Shown here: positions 1 through 11,534 of the stretch, in pieces
How positions within the stretch are numbered: the stretch's first letter is position 1
Layout: each line of letters begins with the position of its first letter
NCBI GenBank assembly: GCA_022225965.2
Contig: JAKJXP020000031.1
Coordinates: 372,001 to 436,000, forward strand
Length of the DNA stretch: 64,000 nt
Direction of reading: 5' to 3'
Source of the DNA: Diatrype stigma
Taxonomy: Eukaryota; Ascomycota; Sordariomycetes; Xylariales; Diatrypaceae
Notes under the pieces: generated by a model
Told to the model about the DNA's origin: nothing
Database searches by the model: none
What the model saw: only the letters and a program-made list of their open reading frames with translations
Made by a program: the position numbers and the translations under genes

Positions 1-1915
1 CTCCATAAGCTGAGACGTGCGCTCCATGATTATTCGACTGGCCAGCAGCACATTGATGCTGGGCTTGTCCACCAGCCCGAACGGACGGTGATCCACTCCG
101 AAGTCACGGGCAGGAGGACGCTGTTCATGCCCTCCGTGAATGTGGATGGCCATGCAGTAAAGGGTCAGTCGGGAATACCCTCTTATCGATCTACCTATTC
201 AGAAAGTCCTTGTCGTATTAACATGTCGGCATAGTCGTAACACTGCCTGGCCCCGACGCGGACCCATCTCTCCCTGCTGCTAAGCCCACAGGATCCATGA
301 CGCTTTATGGTTCAAATGGATCTCCGATAGGCTTCTTGCACGCCAAGACGCTTACGGCCTTCCGAACGGCGTTGGCCTCGGCTTGTCTCCTAGAGAGGCG
401 TAAGACAGTCAGGACATTGACAGTCTTTGGGTCAGGACTGCAGGTAAGTTGCTGTGGATTGTCCCCCCGTGTGCTTGCCCACTCCCCGAGCACTCGGTCC
501 CCTCCAATGTGGTAATAACGCTGTAGAGGACTGCGATTATTAATTTCATCATATGGGGATAGGCGTACTGGCATATACGACTGGCCTTGATGCTCCGGGG
601 TCACACCATCCGGCGTGTGCATATAATCAACCGGAGATTCAGTGAGAATGCGAAGGATATTCTCAAGAAATTCCACGCGGTACCACAATCTGTTAAGGAA
701 CGCGAGGGTTGGGAATCCGCTCGGTTCGGACTGCTAACACCGGGTTATGGCGATTACCACCGTCTTCTGGTCAGTGTCCAGCTCCCTCTTCGATTTGACT
801 TTGCCAGCACTCCCAAATCTTTTAACTCATACTCGCAAGTACAGCTAGGTTACAGGTACCCTATATACCGAATCTGAGCTGGGAAAACGTGTGCATCTAC
901 TGACTCCATAATGTGAATAGACGGAGTACCTAGTCAGCGCCGATGTAATCTTCTGCTGCACACCTAGCACAGAAGATCTGTTCAGCGCTGAAACCCTTAC
1001 GGATCACCATGCCCGACTCAAGGGAAGGCTTATCGTTGCTGTCGGCAGCTATACGCCCCAGATGCATGAGCTCCCGCGCGAACTTCTCTTACAGGCTACA
1101 AAAAGCCCCGGTGGGGGCCGGCACTATCACAAGCACGCTATAGAAGGCGGCGTCGTGGTGGTGGACACTCTAGACGGTGCCATGAAGGAGGCAGGCGAGA
1201 TCATAGATGCTGGATTACAACCTACACAACTTGTCGAGTAAGTGATACATCCGCCCCTCTAATATGCCGTCAGCACCGCATAGCTGCACCCATACATAAT
1301 ACTATGGCGACGATGAAACTAAGACATAGGAATAGGCTAGGAGAACTGATAATGCTCCGGAAGCTGCAGCAAGAAGGCGAATCTCCCGCCTTGACGCCAG
1401 CCGCAGAGTCTCCGGTCACTGAGTCTTTCGACAAGCTCGACATAAGCTCCGGGAACTCCGCCATGGCGACCGCGCTTGGCGCGTCGTCCTCCGAGCTCGG
1501 TGTCGGCAACACCAACGACAGCAGATACAGCAGCAGTCACAACAGCAGGCGCTCAATGTCGCGCAGCCCCGGCCGGCTCCCGCGGAACGGCAGCGGCACG
1601 AGCGTGCGGGACTTCTTCCACCGGCGGACGGCGAGTAGCCAGAACTCCTCCGCATCGGCATTGGCCGCTGCAGACAAAGACAAAGAGAAGGAGAGGGAGA
1701 AGGAACGGGACAGGGAGAGAGAAGACAGGGAGAAGGAGAAGGAGAAGCGCGAGGACCACCTCGTGCGCTGGATCCGCTCCGGCAACGTCATCTACAAGGG
1801 CGTCGGGCTGGGCCTTATGGACCTCGTCGTCGGCCTCGAGGTGGTGCGGCTGGCGCAACAGAAGGGCTTCGGCAGTGTCGTCGAGAACTTCAGCTCGTCT
1901 CCGACGTCTCCGTAG
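1..1915 (+). CDS. Ornithine cyclodeaminase / mu-crystallin family protein (PrnX-like), 5' truncated by window edge
   Basis: Five exons are visible: 1-163, 235-443, 563-838, 921-1237 and 1330-1915; the start lies left of the window. The introns are GT-AG and the phases agree. Family landmarks occur in order: GSPIGFLHAKTLTAFRTALAS, then the Rossmann stretch VFGSGLQ joined across an intron to AYWHIRLAL, then EYLVSADVIFCCTPS, VAVGSYTPQMHEL, VVVDTLDGAMKEAGE, LGELIML, and near the end GNVIYKGVGLGLMDLVVGLEV. These proteins bind NAD(P); members include ornithine cyclodeaminase, ketimine reductases and fungal PrnX of the proline-utilisation cluster. The substrate here cannot be read from sequence. Oddity: roughly 130 residues rich in Ser/Thr and then charged K/E/R/D repeats are inserted between LGELIML and the conserved GNVIYK segment. 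Family call is secure; exact reaction is not. Confidence 0.88.
1681..1755 (+). repeat. Charged low-complexity repeat inside the cyclodeaminase last exon
   Basis: Purine-rich imperfect repeats of gacaaagag / gagaaggag type encode alternating Lys-Glu and Arg-Asp/Glu residues. They form the second half of the insertion in the cyclodeaminase-like protein. Confidence 0.8.
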
Positions 1916-3150
1916 AGCGGGGAGTCGGACAGGGCGCCGCGGGCGCCGATCCTTGATGGTCTTGACGAGCCCGCCACTACTACCGCCGCCGCCGCCGCCG
2001 CCGCCGCCACGGCTGTGCAGAGGAGATTGAGCCGCGACGGGGATGAAGGAGGAAAGGCGACGAAGGCAATGAAGATGATGAAGCACCGCAGCGTTGCATG
2101 ATGGTTGATATACGCCGATACGCCGATACAGCTCACGTTTGTCAATAGGTACACAAAACTCGGGATCTAGATGGCATAGACAGACAGATGAGATGAGGGA
2201 GGAATGTTTAGCCGCAGCTAAACCTCAAGTCTGCCTCTTGTATGTAAACAATAGAACTGGCTAATTACATTATGCACCGCTATTTTGGAGTGCGGGGAAT
2301 AGACAATTACATGCCAACCTACTTACTCAATTCGCTACTACCAAATACCAAATATAAGTTCTGCGTGCCCTCAAAACTCAAAAATACCTAACTAAGTCTC
2401 AGGTGACCATGCGCCCCCCCTATACTTACCTAGGCATTGGTGGTGTATCGATACCATATAGTTGTAGCCTCGGCATCCGGCTATAAAAATGTTGCTACCT
2501 GAGAACAGCTGAACAAATTAGGTGGATTCCAGCTACCTGTGTCAGCTGTGAGAGCAATACTTGGGCTCCAATCAGATGCAGCATAATTAATGAATATTGA
2601 TCTCGCCCTCTCAGCTACTAAACTACTAAACCTTGACGAATCATGTGCTGCAGTGAACACTTGCAGGAATCGGCGGGATCATATGATCTCGATTGCAGGT
2701 GAAATCCCCGTGGTCTCTCTGGGATATATCTGATACACGAATTGGAGAATTTAGCATGTGAAGGGCCGTTGATAAGTGTAACAGGGGCTGACATCATCTC
2801 CGCCTGCGCATAAGTGGCGCTAGAACGCAAACAGGAAGTCCCGAGGTTCGCCGTCACTGGCCCGTCAGTCAGCACCAACACCTGCATTCCCCATTCACTA
2901 TTGACCATTCAAGCATACAGCATTCCCGACTTCAACAATCAACGCTTCTTTTATTTGCCTACTAAGTAGTTACTTGCTTACTTCAACCTGCTCAAAGACA
3001 ATTGTTCGATCTCGCCTCCTAGTTAGCTGACCTCATATCTTCTTTATACCCCTTCAGCTCCTTCTATATACCAAGTCGTCGATATCCCGCCTGCCGACTC
3101 CCGCTATACCAACCTTACAGAAGCGATATTCCACATTCGCGACAGACACA
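1916..3150. other. Intergenic region between cyclodeaminase and thiolase genes
   Basis: No convincing gene seen. It holds a perfect (CCG)n tract at about 1983-2008 just downstream of the cyclodeaminase stop, an AT-rich stretch from about 2200 to 2640, and the presumed thiolase promoter and leader from about 2900. ORFs here are short and lack family features. Confidence 0.6.
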
Positions 3151-4706
3151 ATGGGTGGTAAGTTTGTCGTCGCCCTTTCTCGTCTCCGTGGCGCATACCT
3201 AGCTGGCCTTGTGAATGCTGACAAAACGGCGACCGCAGCCTTCGAGCGATTAACACAGATCTCCGGCCAGATCTCTGGTGCGAAATCCGCGCGAGACAAG
3301 CTGCTAGAGAAGAACCCCGACGATGTACGTCCCTCCCAATAACGGCCGCCCATCCACCCACCCTCTCGATTATGGCAACTTCGCGCCTTTTGAAGCCCTC
3401 TCTCTGTCCTCTTCCCTTCGTCGCATCGCGAGAAAACACAGGGGTAGTACTGACCCTCTGCAGGTGGTAGTCACGGCGTGCCTGCGAACGGCGTTCACGA
3501 AGGGCGGCAAGGGCGGGTTCAAGGACACGCCGGCGTCGGACCTGATGGCGGGCGCGCTCCGGGGCCTGATCGCGCGGTCGGGGATCGACCCGGCGCTCGT
3601 CGAGGACATCTGCGTGGGCGAGGTGCTGGCGCCGGGTGGCGGCGCCACCGAGATGCGCGCCGCTGCGCTGGCCGCCGGCTTCCCCGAGACGGCCGCCGTC
3701 CGCACCCTCAACCGCCAGTGCTCGTCGGGCCTGCAGGCCTGCGTCGACGTAGCCCACCAGATCCGGGCCGGCATGATCCAGGTCGGCGTCGGTGCTGGTG
3801 TCGAGAGCATGAGTCTGCAATACGGGTAAGCAAGCCCCCTAACCCCCTTTCTCTTCCATCCCGCCCACCTTTTATAACTCAACACCCTGGCTAACAAGAA
3901 CCAGACCCCAAGCTGTGTCCGAGTTTTCTGAGCTCCTCGAATCACACCCAGAGGCGGCCAACTGCAAGGTGCCGATGGGCGTGCTGTCGGAGGACATGGC
4001 GCGGGACCTGAAGATCGGGCGGCGAGCGCAGGACGAGTTCGCCGCGGCGTCGTACCGGAAGGCGCTGGCGGCGCAGGAGGCGGGCCTGTTCGACGAGGAG
4101 ATCCACCCGCTCACGGTGAAGTACGAGGACCCCAAGTCCGGGGAGACCAAGACCATCACGGTGGCCAAGGATGACGGGGTGCGCCCCGGGGTGACGGCCG
4201 ACTCGCTCGGCAAGATCCGGCCCGCCTTCGCCAAGGACGGGACGATCCACGGCGGCAACGCGTCGCAGATCTCGGACGGCGCGGCGGCCGTGCTGCTGAT
4301 GCGGCGCGACACGGCGGAGCGGCTGGGCCAGAAGATCCTCGGCAAGTACGCGGCCGCCAGCGTGGTCGGCGTCAAGCCGCTGCTGATGGGGCTCGGCCCC
4401 TGGAAGGCGATCCCCAAGGTGTTCGAGCTGGCGGGGGGCCTGACCAAGGACGACGTCGACATCTACGAGATCAACGAGGCCTTCGCCAGCCAGTGCCTCT
4501 GGTGCGCCAACGAGCTCGGCCTGCCCGCCGAGAAGATCAACCCCAAGGGCGGCGCCATCGCCTTCGGCCACCCCCTCGGCTGCACCGGCGCCCGCCAGGT
4601 CAGCACCCTGCTGTACGAGCTGCGCCGCCGCGGCGAGAAGGTCGGCGTCACGAGCATGTGCGTCGGCACGGGCATGGGCATGGCGGCTGTGTGGGTCGCC
4701 GAGTAA
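3151..4706 (+). CDS. 3-ketoacyl-CoA thiolase, peroxisomal type
   Basis: Four exons (3151-3157, 3239-3324, 3464-3825, 3905-4706) encode 418 aa, the normal thiolase length. The first exon holds only seven coding bases. Thiolase signatures are all present: acyl-enzyme cysteine in NRQCSSGLQA, the NEAFASQ motif, GGAIAFGHPLGCTGARQ with the catalytic His, and the second cysteine in SMCVGTGMG. The enzyme cleaves 3-ketoacyl-CoA with CoA in the last step of fatty-acid beta-oxidation. Residues 6-14 read RLTQISGQI, which resembles a PTS2 peroxisomal signal (R-L-x5-Q-hydrophobic) and fits a Pot1/Fox3-type peroxisomal enzyme. GC-rich codon use is stronger than in most neighbours. Targeting is inferred; the family is certain. 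Confidence 0.95.
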
Positions 4707-6719
4707 ACTTGAATTTAGATCGAACTACTCGGACAGTCTGTTGGTTCCCTTGAAAGACTTGGGAGATGGATGGGACGGATAGACGGATTGATTGCGCGTG
4801 GTTTATATGTGGTGGGTGATTGGGTAAGCCAGCTGTAAGAGTAAGAACCGGTTGGTCAGGTGCATACTGCATGTCTAACTTATATATCTATATATACTTT
4901 ACATCAGGTATCCACATAGGTACCCCGGTGGTTCCGCGAGACTATATTGCAGTAGATGAATGACTGAGCCGTCAAGGGTAATCAATTCCTGAGGATAAAC
5001 GCGTGCGTCTTATATTACGTACTTAGGTAGTCCCATCCGACTCCAGTGTGTACTATATATATGAGTAACAAGTGTCTATGCAATAGCATTGTTATTAGCC
5101 CCTAGGAGGCCAAGCCAACGGCTATAAGAGCGCGTGCTCCACGCCTTGTTATATACAGCATCACCCGTCATGAATGTCATGCAAGTAGAAGTGAACTGCC
5201 CTCCAGCAGGTACACGACACCGCCAGAAGGTTAACTAACCTATGAGCGTTTCCAATAGCTCATTGTGCCGAAATAAACGGGGAAACCACCAACAATCAAT
5301 CAGTAAATAAATTGCCCATGAACGCTTTCAAGCTAATGACGTAAAATTATGTCGGCAAAAGGGGGCAGGTATATAGCCTTGATTATGCTCTACAGCAAAG
5401 GTGGCATAGCTTTGTCGGGATTTTGGTCGTCACCGTAGAAGCCTGATATATCGATCCAGTATAGTCTTGCACCTAACCAAGAGGTTGGAATATAGCTCCC
5501 ACAGCAGTTGTCTTGATCAACTATGCGGTATATATACCGCTAGCCTGTTATATACCGCCAGTCGGAGATTGTGCTACTGGCTGGGGAGAAACTACATGTA
5601 GACACAGTAGCTCAGCGGTTCGATTTTCTTCCCTTGTTATGGAGCTATTGTCGGATGCACACCCGCCCGGCGCCCGCCATGATACTGTTCAATGTTGCCC
5701 TACAGCAATGCATCCGTCATCATCGCCTTCGGGCTTCGTCTCATACTATGCAGTAGTATTTGATCATCCTGAACTAAGTCCACATGGTTCGCCCTACCCC
5801 AACTTGCAAATGCCCATATGGGGTACCGTTTCCTCATGAGTCAAGTAGTCTGTTCATCACGTTCTTGTTCCTTGTTAGTCGAGTTACTACTGCACGGCTG
5901 TTCCCAAGTAACACTATTCTGCTCTATCGGATACCGGCGGCGTAGGATCAGGATCCACTACGTGCCTTTCAGCCCTCAGCCTTAAATGATCGACGATCGA
6001 TCACGATGGCCTATCGGAGTTAGGGACAGAGTATGATTTCGAGGCCGCATTGGAATGACGAAAGTTGCTTACTAGTACGTTCCCCAACCCCCGATTGATG
6101 GAGCAGCTTTTCGCGAAGGTGAAACACATAGAGACTGTTTATCTTATTCATTCATGGCTTAGCCATGGGAATAACAGCTGCCTATCCTGACATGATGTGA
6201 TTCATGCGAAGCGCTATCCCGCATTACACGTTATGCACCAAGCTTCCCCGGACTTTGCTAGCTGAAAATGAGCCGGTTATCGGGTCTGGGATCTACAGAT
6301 CTGCAAAGAGCTGAGAGGCTCGAGCTCTTGGATTTGATAATTGGGTCTATTTATAATGATTGATCTTCGACCTCCTAGACCATTTTGAACTCTGGGGAAG
6401 GTGCAAGTCTGGGGAAGGCCAATACAGATTGTCACCCAGTCTGCGGCCCTTGTGGCTACCCAGGTATTCCCAGTGTTGTGATCTTGACTTGCGTCATGGA
6501 ATATTCAGTTGGAGGCAATCAGTTCGCCCTCCAGAGGCTTCCTGATGATGATTATAAAAGGGTCGAAGCATCCCCAGAGTCCTCGACCAGATTCCAGATT
6601 CTCCAGAGCATCTCGGCCAGCATCCCACTGTCAAAACACCACAACCTCGTCCCCAAAAGTCTCAGAGAATACAGTATAAAGCCAAATAAACTGAGTTTCC
6701 ATCGCCCCTAGCTTCGAAA
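4707..6719. other. 2 kb intergenic region
   Basis: No gene supported. The sequence is mixed AT-rich DNA with repeated tatata runs near 4880-5060 and 5510-5560. The last 200 bp are the probable promoter of the small secreted protein gene. Confidence 0.6.
6553..6560 (+). promoter_or_regulatory. TATA box upstream of the secreted-protein gene
   Basis: A perfect TATAAAAG lies about 160 bp before the ATG at 6720, in a stretch without coding sense. The spacing allows a leader of about 130 bases. Assigned by motif and position only. Confidence 0.5.
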
Positions 6720-7306
6720 ATGCAGTGAGTCCAGCCCTTGGAGTTTCAACTCGAACTATCGAAGCGAGTAAACGACTAACGGAACTGTTCCAGTATGCCA
6801 ACACTACGTCTCGGGGCTGCCCTGGTGGTGCTTTTCAGCACCCAGGTCATGGGCCGTCAGTGCCATCTCAGCACCGTCGTATCCCACCGCCAGAATTCTG
6901 CCTGCGGATCCGGGAGCTGCATCCCAGGTGACACGTTGTAAGTTCTGAAATCCAAAACGGGGGGGAGAGTCTACGTTGTGTTTGTGAGAGGAGCTGGCCG
7001 CTGAAATGCAAACGTAACACCGCGTGAAGTGTGGGAAGCGGCGTTCTGACGATCGACGGCGATACCTCGTGGGACGGCGACGGCGCAAGCTACGACAACC
7101 TGAGCAACGGCGACGGAGTCGACGTCGATCAAGACGGGGTTGCCTTCCACATCGACCCCCTCGGTATCCCCGACATGGGGAATGACCCCTCGTGCTCCGT
7201 CCACATTGGGGATTACAACAACCTCGGCATCGGAAGAACCGAGTCGATCGGTCTCCCAGGCGTGGTGGGAAATGAGCTCCACTGCGAGCACGACTGGATA
7301 TGCTGA
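6720..7306 (+). CDS. Small secreted cysteine-rich protein (effector-like candidate)
   Basis: Three-exon model (6720-6724, 6794-6937, 7030-7306) gives 141 aa with consistent phases; the first exon is only ATG plus two bases. The N-terminus (MHMPTLRLGAALVVLFSTQ) is a signal peptide, with likely cleavage after VMG. The mature part has six cysteines (RQC, SAC, GSC, PSC, LHC and a C-terminal WIC). Its centre is rich in Asp and Gly (TIDGDTSWDGDGASYD, NGDGVDVDQDGV). I do not recognise the family. Size, signal peptide and even cysteine number resemble fungal secreted effectors or surface proteins; function is unknown. An upstream TATA box supports the model. The tiny first exon is the least certain part. 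Confidence 0.7.
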
Positions 7307-7809
7307 AGCAGCTTGGTCGGTGGTGGCGATGCTGTTGGTCGTCGTGAGGGGATTGGGGACCATTGCGGGAACCTGGGAGCATGACGTGCTAGGATCAACT
7401 GCGTGACACTGGAGTCTTTTTTCATCATGTACATAAGAATGTGGCTCGAAACAATACAATTAGGTTAAAAAACAGTGACATGGACGTGATGCCAAGTACC
7501 CAGTCTCGGGTCATAGTTAGTAAAAGTTCGATACCGTCACGATCATTCCCGGCTGCAATTTTGCTGGATAGGAAGAGGGCAGCGTAGTGATCGGTTGTGT
7601 GGCATTATTTTTTATTTACGGAGATCTATTGATCTCCGGGTTATTTTTTCTTTTTGGTCCCGCTAGCAACTAAATCGGCAAACATAGCCTGATTCCTAAG
7701 CAGGATTACCCATCAATTCTCTCACTTCCATGCCGCTCTACCCGCCCCCCTTTTCCCGGCTGCCAAGCGTGCTGTACCGTACCTCAGCTCGAGCTTAGGC
7801 CTTTTCAAT
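7307..7809. other. Convergent 3' spacer
   Basis: This 0.5 kb separates the ends of two convergent genes (secreted protein, plus strand; P5C reductase, minus strand). It should contain both 3' UTRs. No gene seen. Confidence 0.6.
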
Positions 7810-8853
7810 TTAACTGCCCAGCGTCTTGCCCAGCTCCTCGGCCCGGTCCACGGCCGCCTTGACGGCCTTGTCGACCGACGCGGCGAGGCCGGACGCCTCG
7901 AAGCTCTGCAGCGCCGCCTCGGTCGTGCCCTTGGGGCTGGTGACGTTCCGGCGCAGCTGGGACGGGTCCTCGGCCGACTCGGCCAGCATGCGGCCCGCGC
8001 CCAGGCACGTCTGCTTCGCGAGCCGCGTCGCCTGCTCGGGCGCGAGCCCCAGCGCCGTCGCGCTCGCGATCAGGTGCTCCACCAGGGCGAAGAAGTAGGC
8101 CGGTCCGGATCCTGTTTCGCGTGTTGGTTGGTGGGAATTAGCTTTCTTCTTCTTCTTCGTCTTCTTCTCCATTTCATTCCTCCCACCACCCTCTTTCCCC
8201 ATCTTTCCCACCAAAGTAGGAAACGTTGTTACCACGCACAGCGCGGGGGATTGAGCGCAGTGAAAGAAGTGACAATGATTGCTTGCATGTCACGTACCTG
8301 ACAATCCCGTAACGACGTCCAGCAGCTCCTCCCGATCCACCCACTCGGTCGCCTTGCTGACGCTGCTAAGCAGGGCGGCCGCGAGCTCCTTCTCGGCGGC
8401 CGTCACGTCGGAGCCGGCGTATAGGCCCGAGGCGCCCTCGCCGACCAGGGCGGGCGTGTTGGGCATGACGCGGACGACGTGGGGGGCGCCTCCGGACTTG
8501 TTGCTGGAGGACAGCCACGCGCGCAGGCTCTCGGCGGTGATGCCGGCGACGATGGAGATGACGAGCGGCTGCTTGGCGGGGGAGAAGGAGGCGGAGAGCT
8601 CCTCGCACACGCCGCGCGCGACCTGCGGCTTGACGGCCAGGATGACGATGTCGGCGTCGCGGGCGGCCTCGGCGTTGGACGCCGTGGTGCGCACGCCGGC
8701 CTCGGCCATCTTGGCGCGGTTCACGTCCCACGGCTCCGACACCACGACGTGCTGCTTGTCGATGCCCTTGGCCGTCAGCCCGCCGATGATGGCCGACGCC
8801 ATGTTGCCGCCGCCGATGAAGGCGATTTGGCTCTGCTGCAGTTGGGAAGACAT
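7810..8853 (-). CDS. pro3: Pyrroline-5-carboxylate reductase
   Basis: Two exons (8853-8298 and 8111-7810) encode 285 aa, the usual length. The protein opens with an NAD(P)-binding Rossmann motif (IAFIGGGNMASAIIGG). It has the substrate-binding region VVRVMPNTPALVGEGASGL and, across the intron, the P5CR signature TGLSGSGPAYFFALVEHL, followed by the helical dimerisation domain. The enzyme reduces 1-pyrroline-5-carboxylate to proline, the last step of proline synthesis. The splice junction completes the Gly codon of GSGPA. It converges with the secreted-protein gene. A second proline/ornithine-related gene, the cyclodeaminase-like one, lies 6 kb to the left; that proximity may be chance. Confidence 0.95.
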
Positions 8854-9791
8854 GGTGATTTGTGTGTCTGTACTTCTCTTCCTCCGTCTGTGTGTGCGTA
8901 GATTGGTTGGTAGGTCGGTAGGTAGTTAGATAATACCTGCAAGGAGGGGAGACCACTGTTGCTTGATAACTGTTGCTTGATATATCAACCAGTGGATGAT
9001 GGCCGTTAGGTAATTAGTATCCCTTGGTGCCCGCTAATGTTAGTAGGAGATTTCAAGATGCTCGGTTTGCAGCGGTTCAAGAAAGCGTCTAGGTAGGAGT
9101 GTCCGAGTATGTACAGATAGAGGATGGACCCATTTTTGTCGGGGCTGTTTGTCAGGAGTTCGGACGACATCGGAGCTTATCGCGTAACACTATCGGTACT
9201 TACAGGTATGTTAGGCGTATACCTACATTCCTACCCAGGTGTAGAGGTATAGCAGGAATGTATGTGGATGAAGCTTCTCCAACTTATTATACCTACAACG
9301 TAGGTAGGTAAGTACTTAGACGTAATCGCTACTGATTCTAACTGCATCAGGGGTAATAGTGATGCTAATACACTGCTTGCATTTCATGTCACATAAATAG
9401 TACATAGTACACTGAATTGTACGAAGGGACTACTAGTGCCTGTTGTGGTAGATACTTCGATGCTTAAATTTGAAATGATGCTAGCGCTTGTATATTCTAA
9501 GATCCAAGTAGGAATCCGACCCCTATCCGAGGACCCTGACATCCCGAGTCAATAGCCATAATCTAAGGTAGGGGAAGAAGTTGATGACGTGGATATTCCG
9601 ATGCCAGTTTATAGTGGCGTCTCGGATGTCCAAGAAAGTAGTGCGCGCTGAGGCGGCACGGGAGCGGCACGGGAGCGGTTGTTGGAATAACGGGATTGCT
9701 AGTGTCACATATTTCGCTGTATGATCCATGCAACACGTAGCTTTACCTACCGTGCCGGTCAATAGCGACCCATGGCGTTTGAGGTCGCTAG
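8854..9791. other. Intergenic region
   Basis: Upstream of the P5C reductase and downstream of the SLC25-like gene (both minus strand). It contains tetranucleotide-like taggtaggta runs near 9200-9310. No gene supported. Confidence 0.55.
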
Positions 9792-11534
9792 TTATACCTC
9801 GAGTAGAATCCTGTGTGTCAGGAACCAGTCTTCTTGTCCCAGCTGCCATCGTTCCCTGTTAGCCCAAGTCATCATCGGCAGCGAGCATCGTGGGTTCACA
9901 TACAGGTCAAGAAAAAGCTTCCAGAGGATGGAGAACAGGAGGCCCTGAAGGCCGTTTGCCAGAATGCGGGTCTTGAGGCCGCGGCCGAATAGTCCGGATA
10001 TGCCGTCCTGGAGGACGACCAGTCTTGCCGCTTCCGCTACCGAGTAGAGTATCTGGTCAGCAGCGGGCAAAATACGATTGCCATTCGAACGAAGGTAGAC
10101 TTACTGTAGGAGACTTTGGTGTCGTTCACCTGACGGTACGTCTTCACCACCCTCAGAGAGTTCGAGATGGAGTCGGATATCACGGATGCGCAGAACCCGA
10201 TAAAAGCCAGACGGGCGAGCCATACGGCGAGGGGATGTTTCGGGGGTTCAGTGAGAAGCTCGGAGAGGAAATTGTACTACCAAATCATGGGTGAGACCTC
10301 AAACAGTTGTAAGCATGGGAGGCTTTTAGCTTACGGTAGCAAACCAGGGATAATGCCCCACGAAGGTAGCTGCCGCAGTTGCGATGGCTCCCCACCAGAG
10401 ACTTCCGACGCCGTTTCTCTTGATGCGTTGACGGAGCAAAGCAGTCCCGCGGGCTCCTTGTGCTTGTAGCGTCGTTTTGAGCGTGTCGATGGGTGTAAGA
10501 ATCATCCGAAAGCAAGCAGCGCTAGATAAACACCGCTTTGTTTAGCACAAGAAGATCACCCTTTCGGAAAGAGAGGTCCGCCTTACCAGAGCGAGGCGAA
10601 GACAGTCTTGATGAGAGAAGGCATCTGGCTCAAAATGGGGTTCGACTGGAGCAATGCCAGGATTCCGGCATTGGCTGCCGTATCTCCGAACCTCGAGATG
10701 GGACCTATACCCATCGTTAGCCGTCGTGACAAGCAGGTAGATACAGACAACGCGAGGTCCTTACCTTGGAACAGGGCGGGTAGTATGCCCTGGTAGTAAC
10801 GGCGGATGCCCCCATCATGGTAGAGTGTCCGCGTAGCCACTGTGAATGAGGTTCCGTGGCGGTACTGGTAGTTCATGATCGTCCGAAGTGGCTGTAACGT
10901 AGGTGGTGATTACTTAGCCCCAACTACACTCCTAGAAACCAGGCCAACTAGATGCGATGGAAACGACGCAATAGACGTGACGTACCATGAGAAGAAGCAC
11001 CTGCAGAACCATCGCCGCAGCGCCGCTCAAACCGCCCCCTAGCGCTCTCATAAGCGCACCTTTCAGGTCGAACTGCATAGCAAAGAGAACGGGTTAGCCA
11101 GTTCATTTTTCCATCAATTCGATTGACCCATCTATCCATCCACCCATTTAATCGGAAAGGCAATCACTGACTTGGGTGTTATCGGCGTCTATCCACCCCT
11201 TAATGAAGACAGCGAGTACGGCGGCCGCGAGGATCGCCCAGAAGACGCGCCAGGCCCACCAGCTCCGCGTGCGCTGCCGCTTCTCGGGAGGCGGCTCGAG
11301 CAGAGCGGCCTGCTCGTGTTCATCGCGCGGCAGCAGCGACGGCGAACCACGCCCGTCGCCATTTTCTAACAGTCGCGTCTGCTCGTGTTGTTGTTGTTGC
11401 TGCTCATGGTCGTTATCGTGGTGTTCCTCGGTCTCCGATGCCGATGCCGATGCCCGCCTATCTCCGAGCAGGGGGGTCTGCTCGTCGCTGCTGATCCTTC
11501 TCTGGCTCTCCGGATCGCTGCTGTTGGCGGCCAT
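9792..11534 (-). CDS. SLC25 mitochondrial-carrier-like protein with acidic dileucine N-terminal tail
   Basis: Seven exons (11534-11172, 11072-10986, 10891-10765, 10704-10587, 10521-10335, 10276-10105, 10036-9792) encode 432 aa. A hydrophilic tail of about 85 residues comes first, then a hydrophobic segment (WWAWRVFWAILAAAVLAVF), then a degenerate carrier fold: PLRTIMNYQYR, GPISRFGDTAANAGIL, the clear carrier signature PIDTLKTTLQ, GSLWWGA, HYPWFATYNFL, SNSLRVVKTYRQ, and GLFGRGLKTRILANGLQGL. It belongs to a conserved fungal SLC25-like family of unknown substrate. The tail holds three acidic dileucine motifs (EQTPLL, EQTRLL, EQAALL) of the kind that sends membrane proteins to the vacuole, so a mitochondrial site should not be assumed. 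The last acceptor (before 10036) was chosen by frame. Confidence 0.85.

Noticed and set aside
1553..2086. Minus-strand frame with poly-Gly and poly-Leu over the cyclodeaminase end
   Set aside because: It results from the (CCG)n repeat and antisense of the charged repeat; no protein features.
3942..4571. Long minus-strand open frames over the thiolase gene
   Set aside because: They are antisense shadows of GC-rich coding sequence and lack any family motif; the plus strand carries a full thiolase.
5513..5839. Open frame in the intergenic space after thiolase
   Set aside because: AT-rich, no signal peptide or domain and no splice context.
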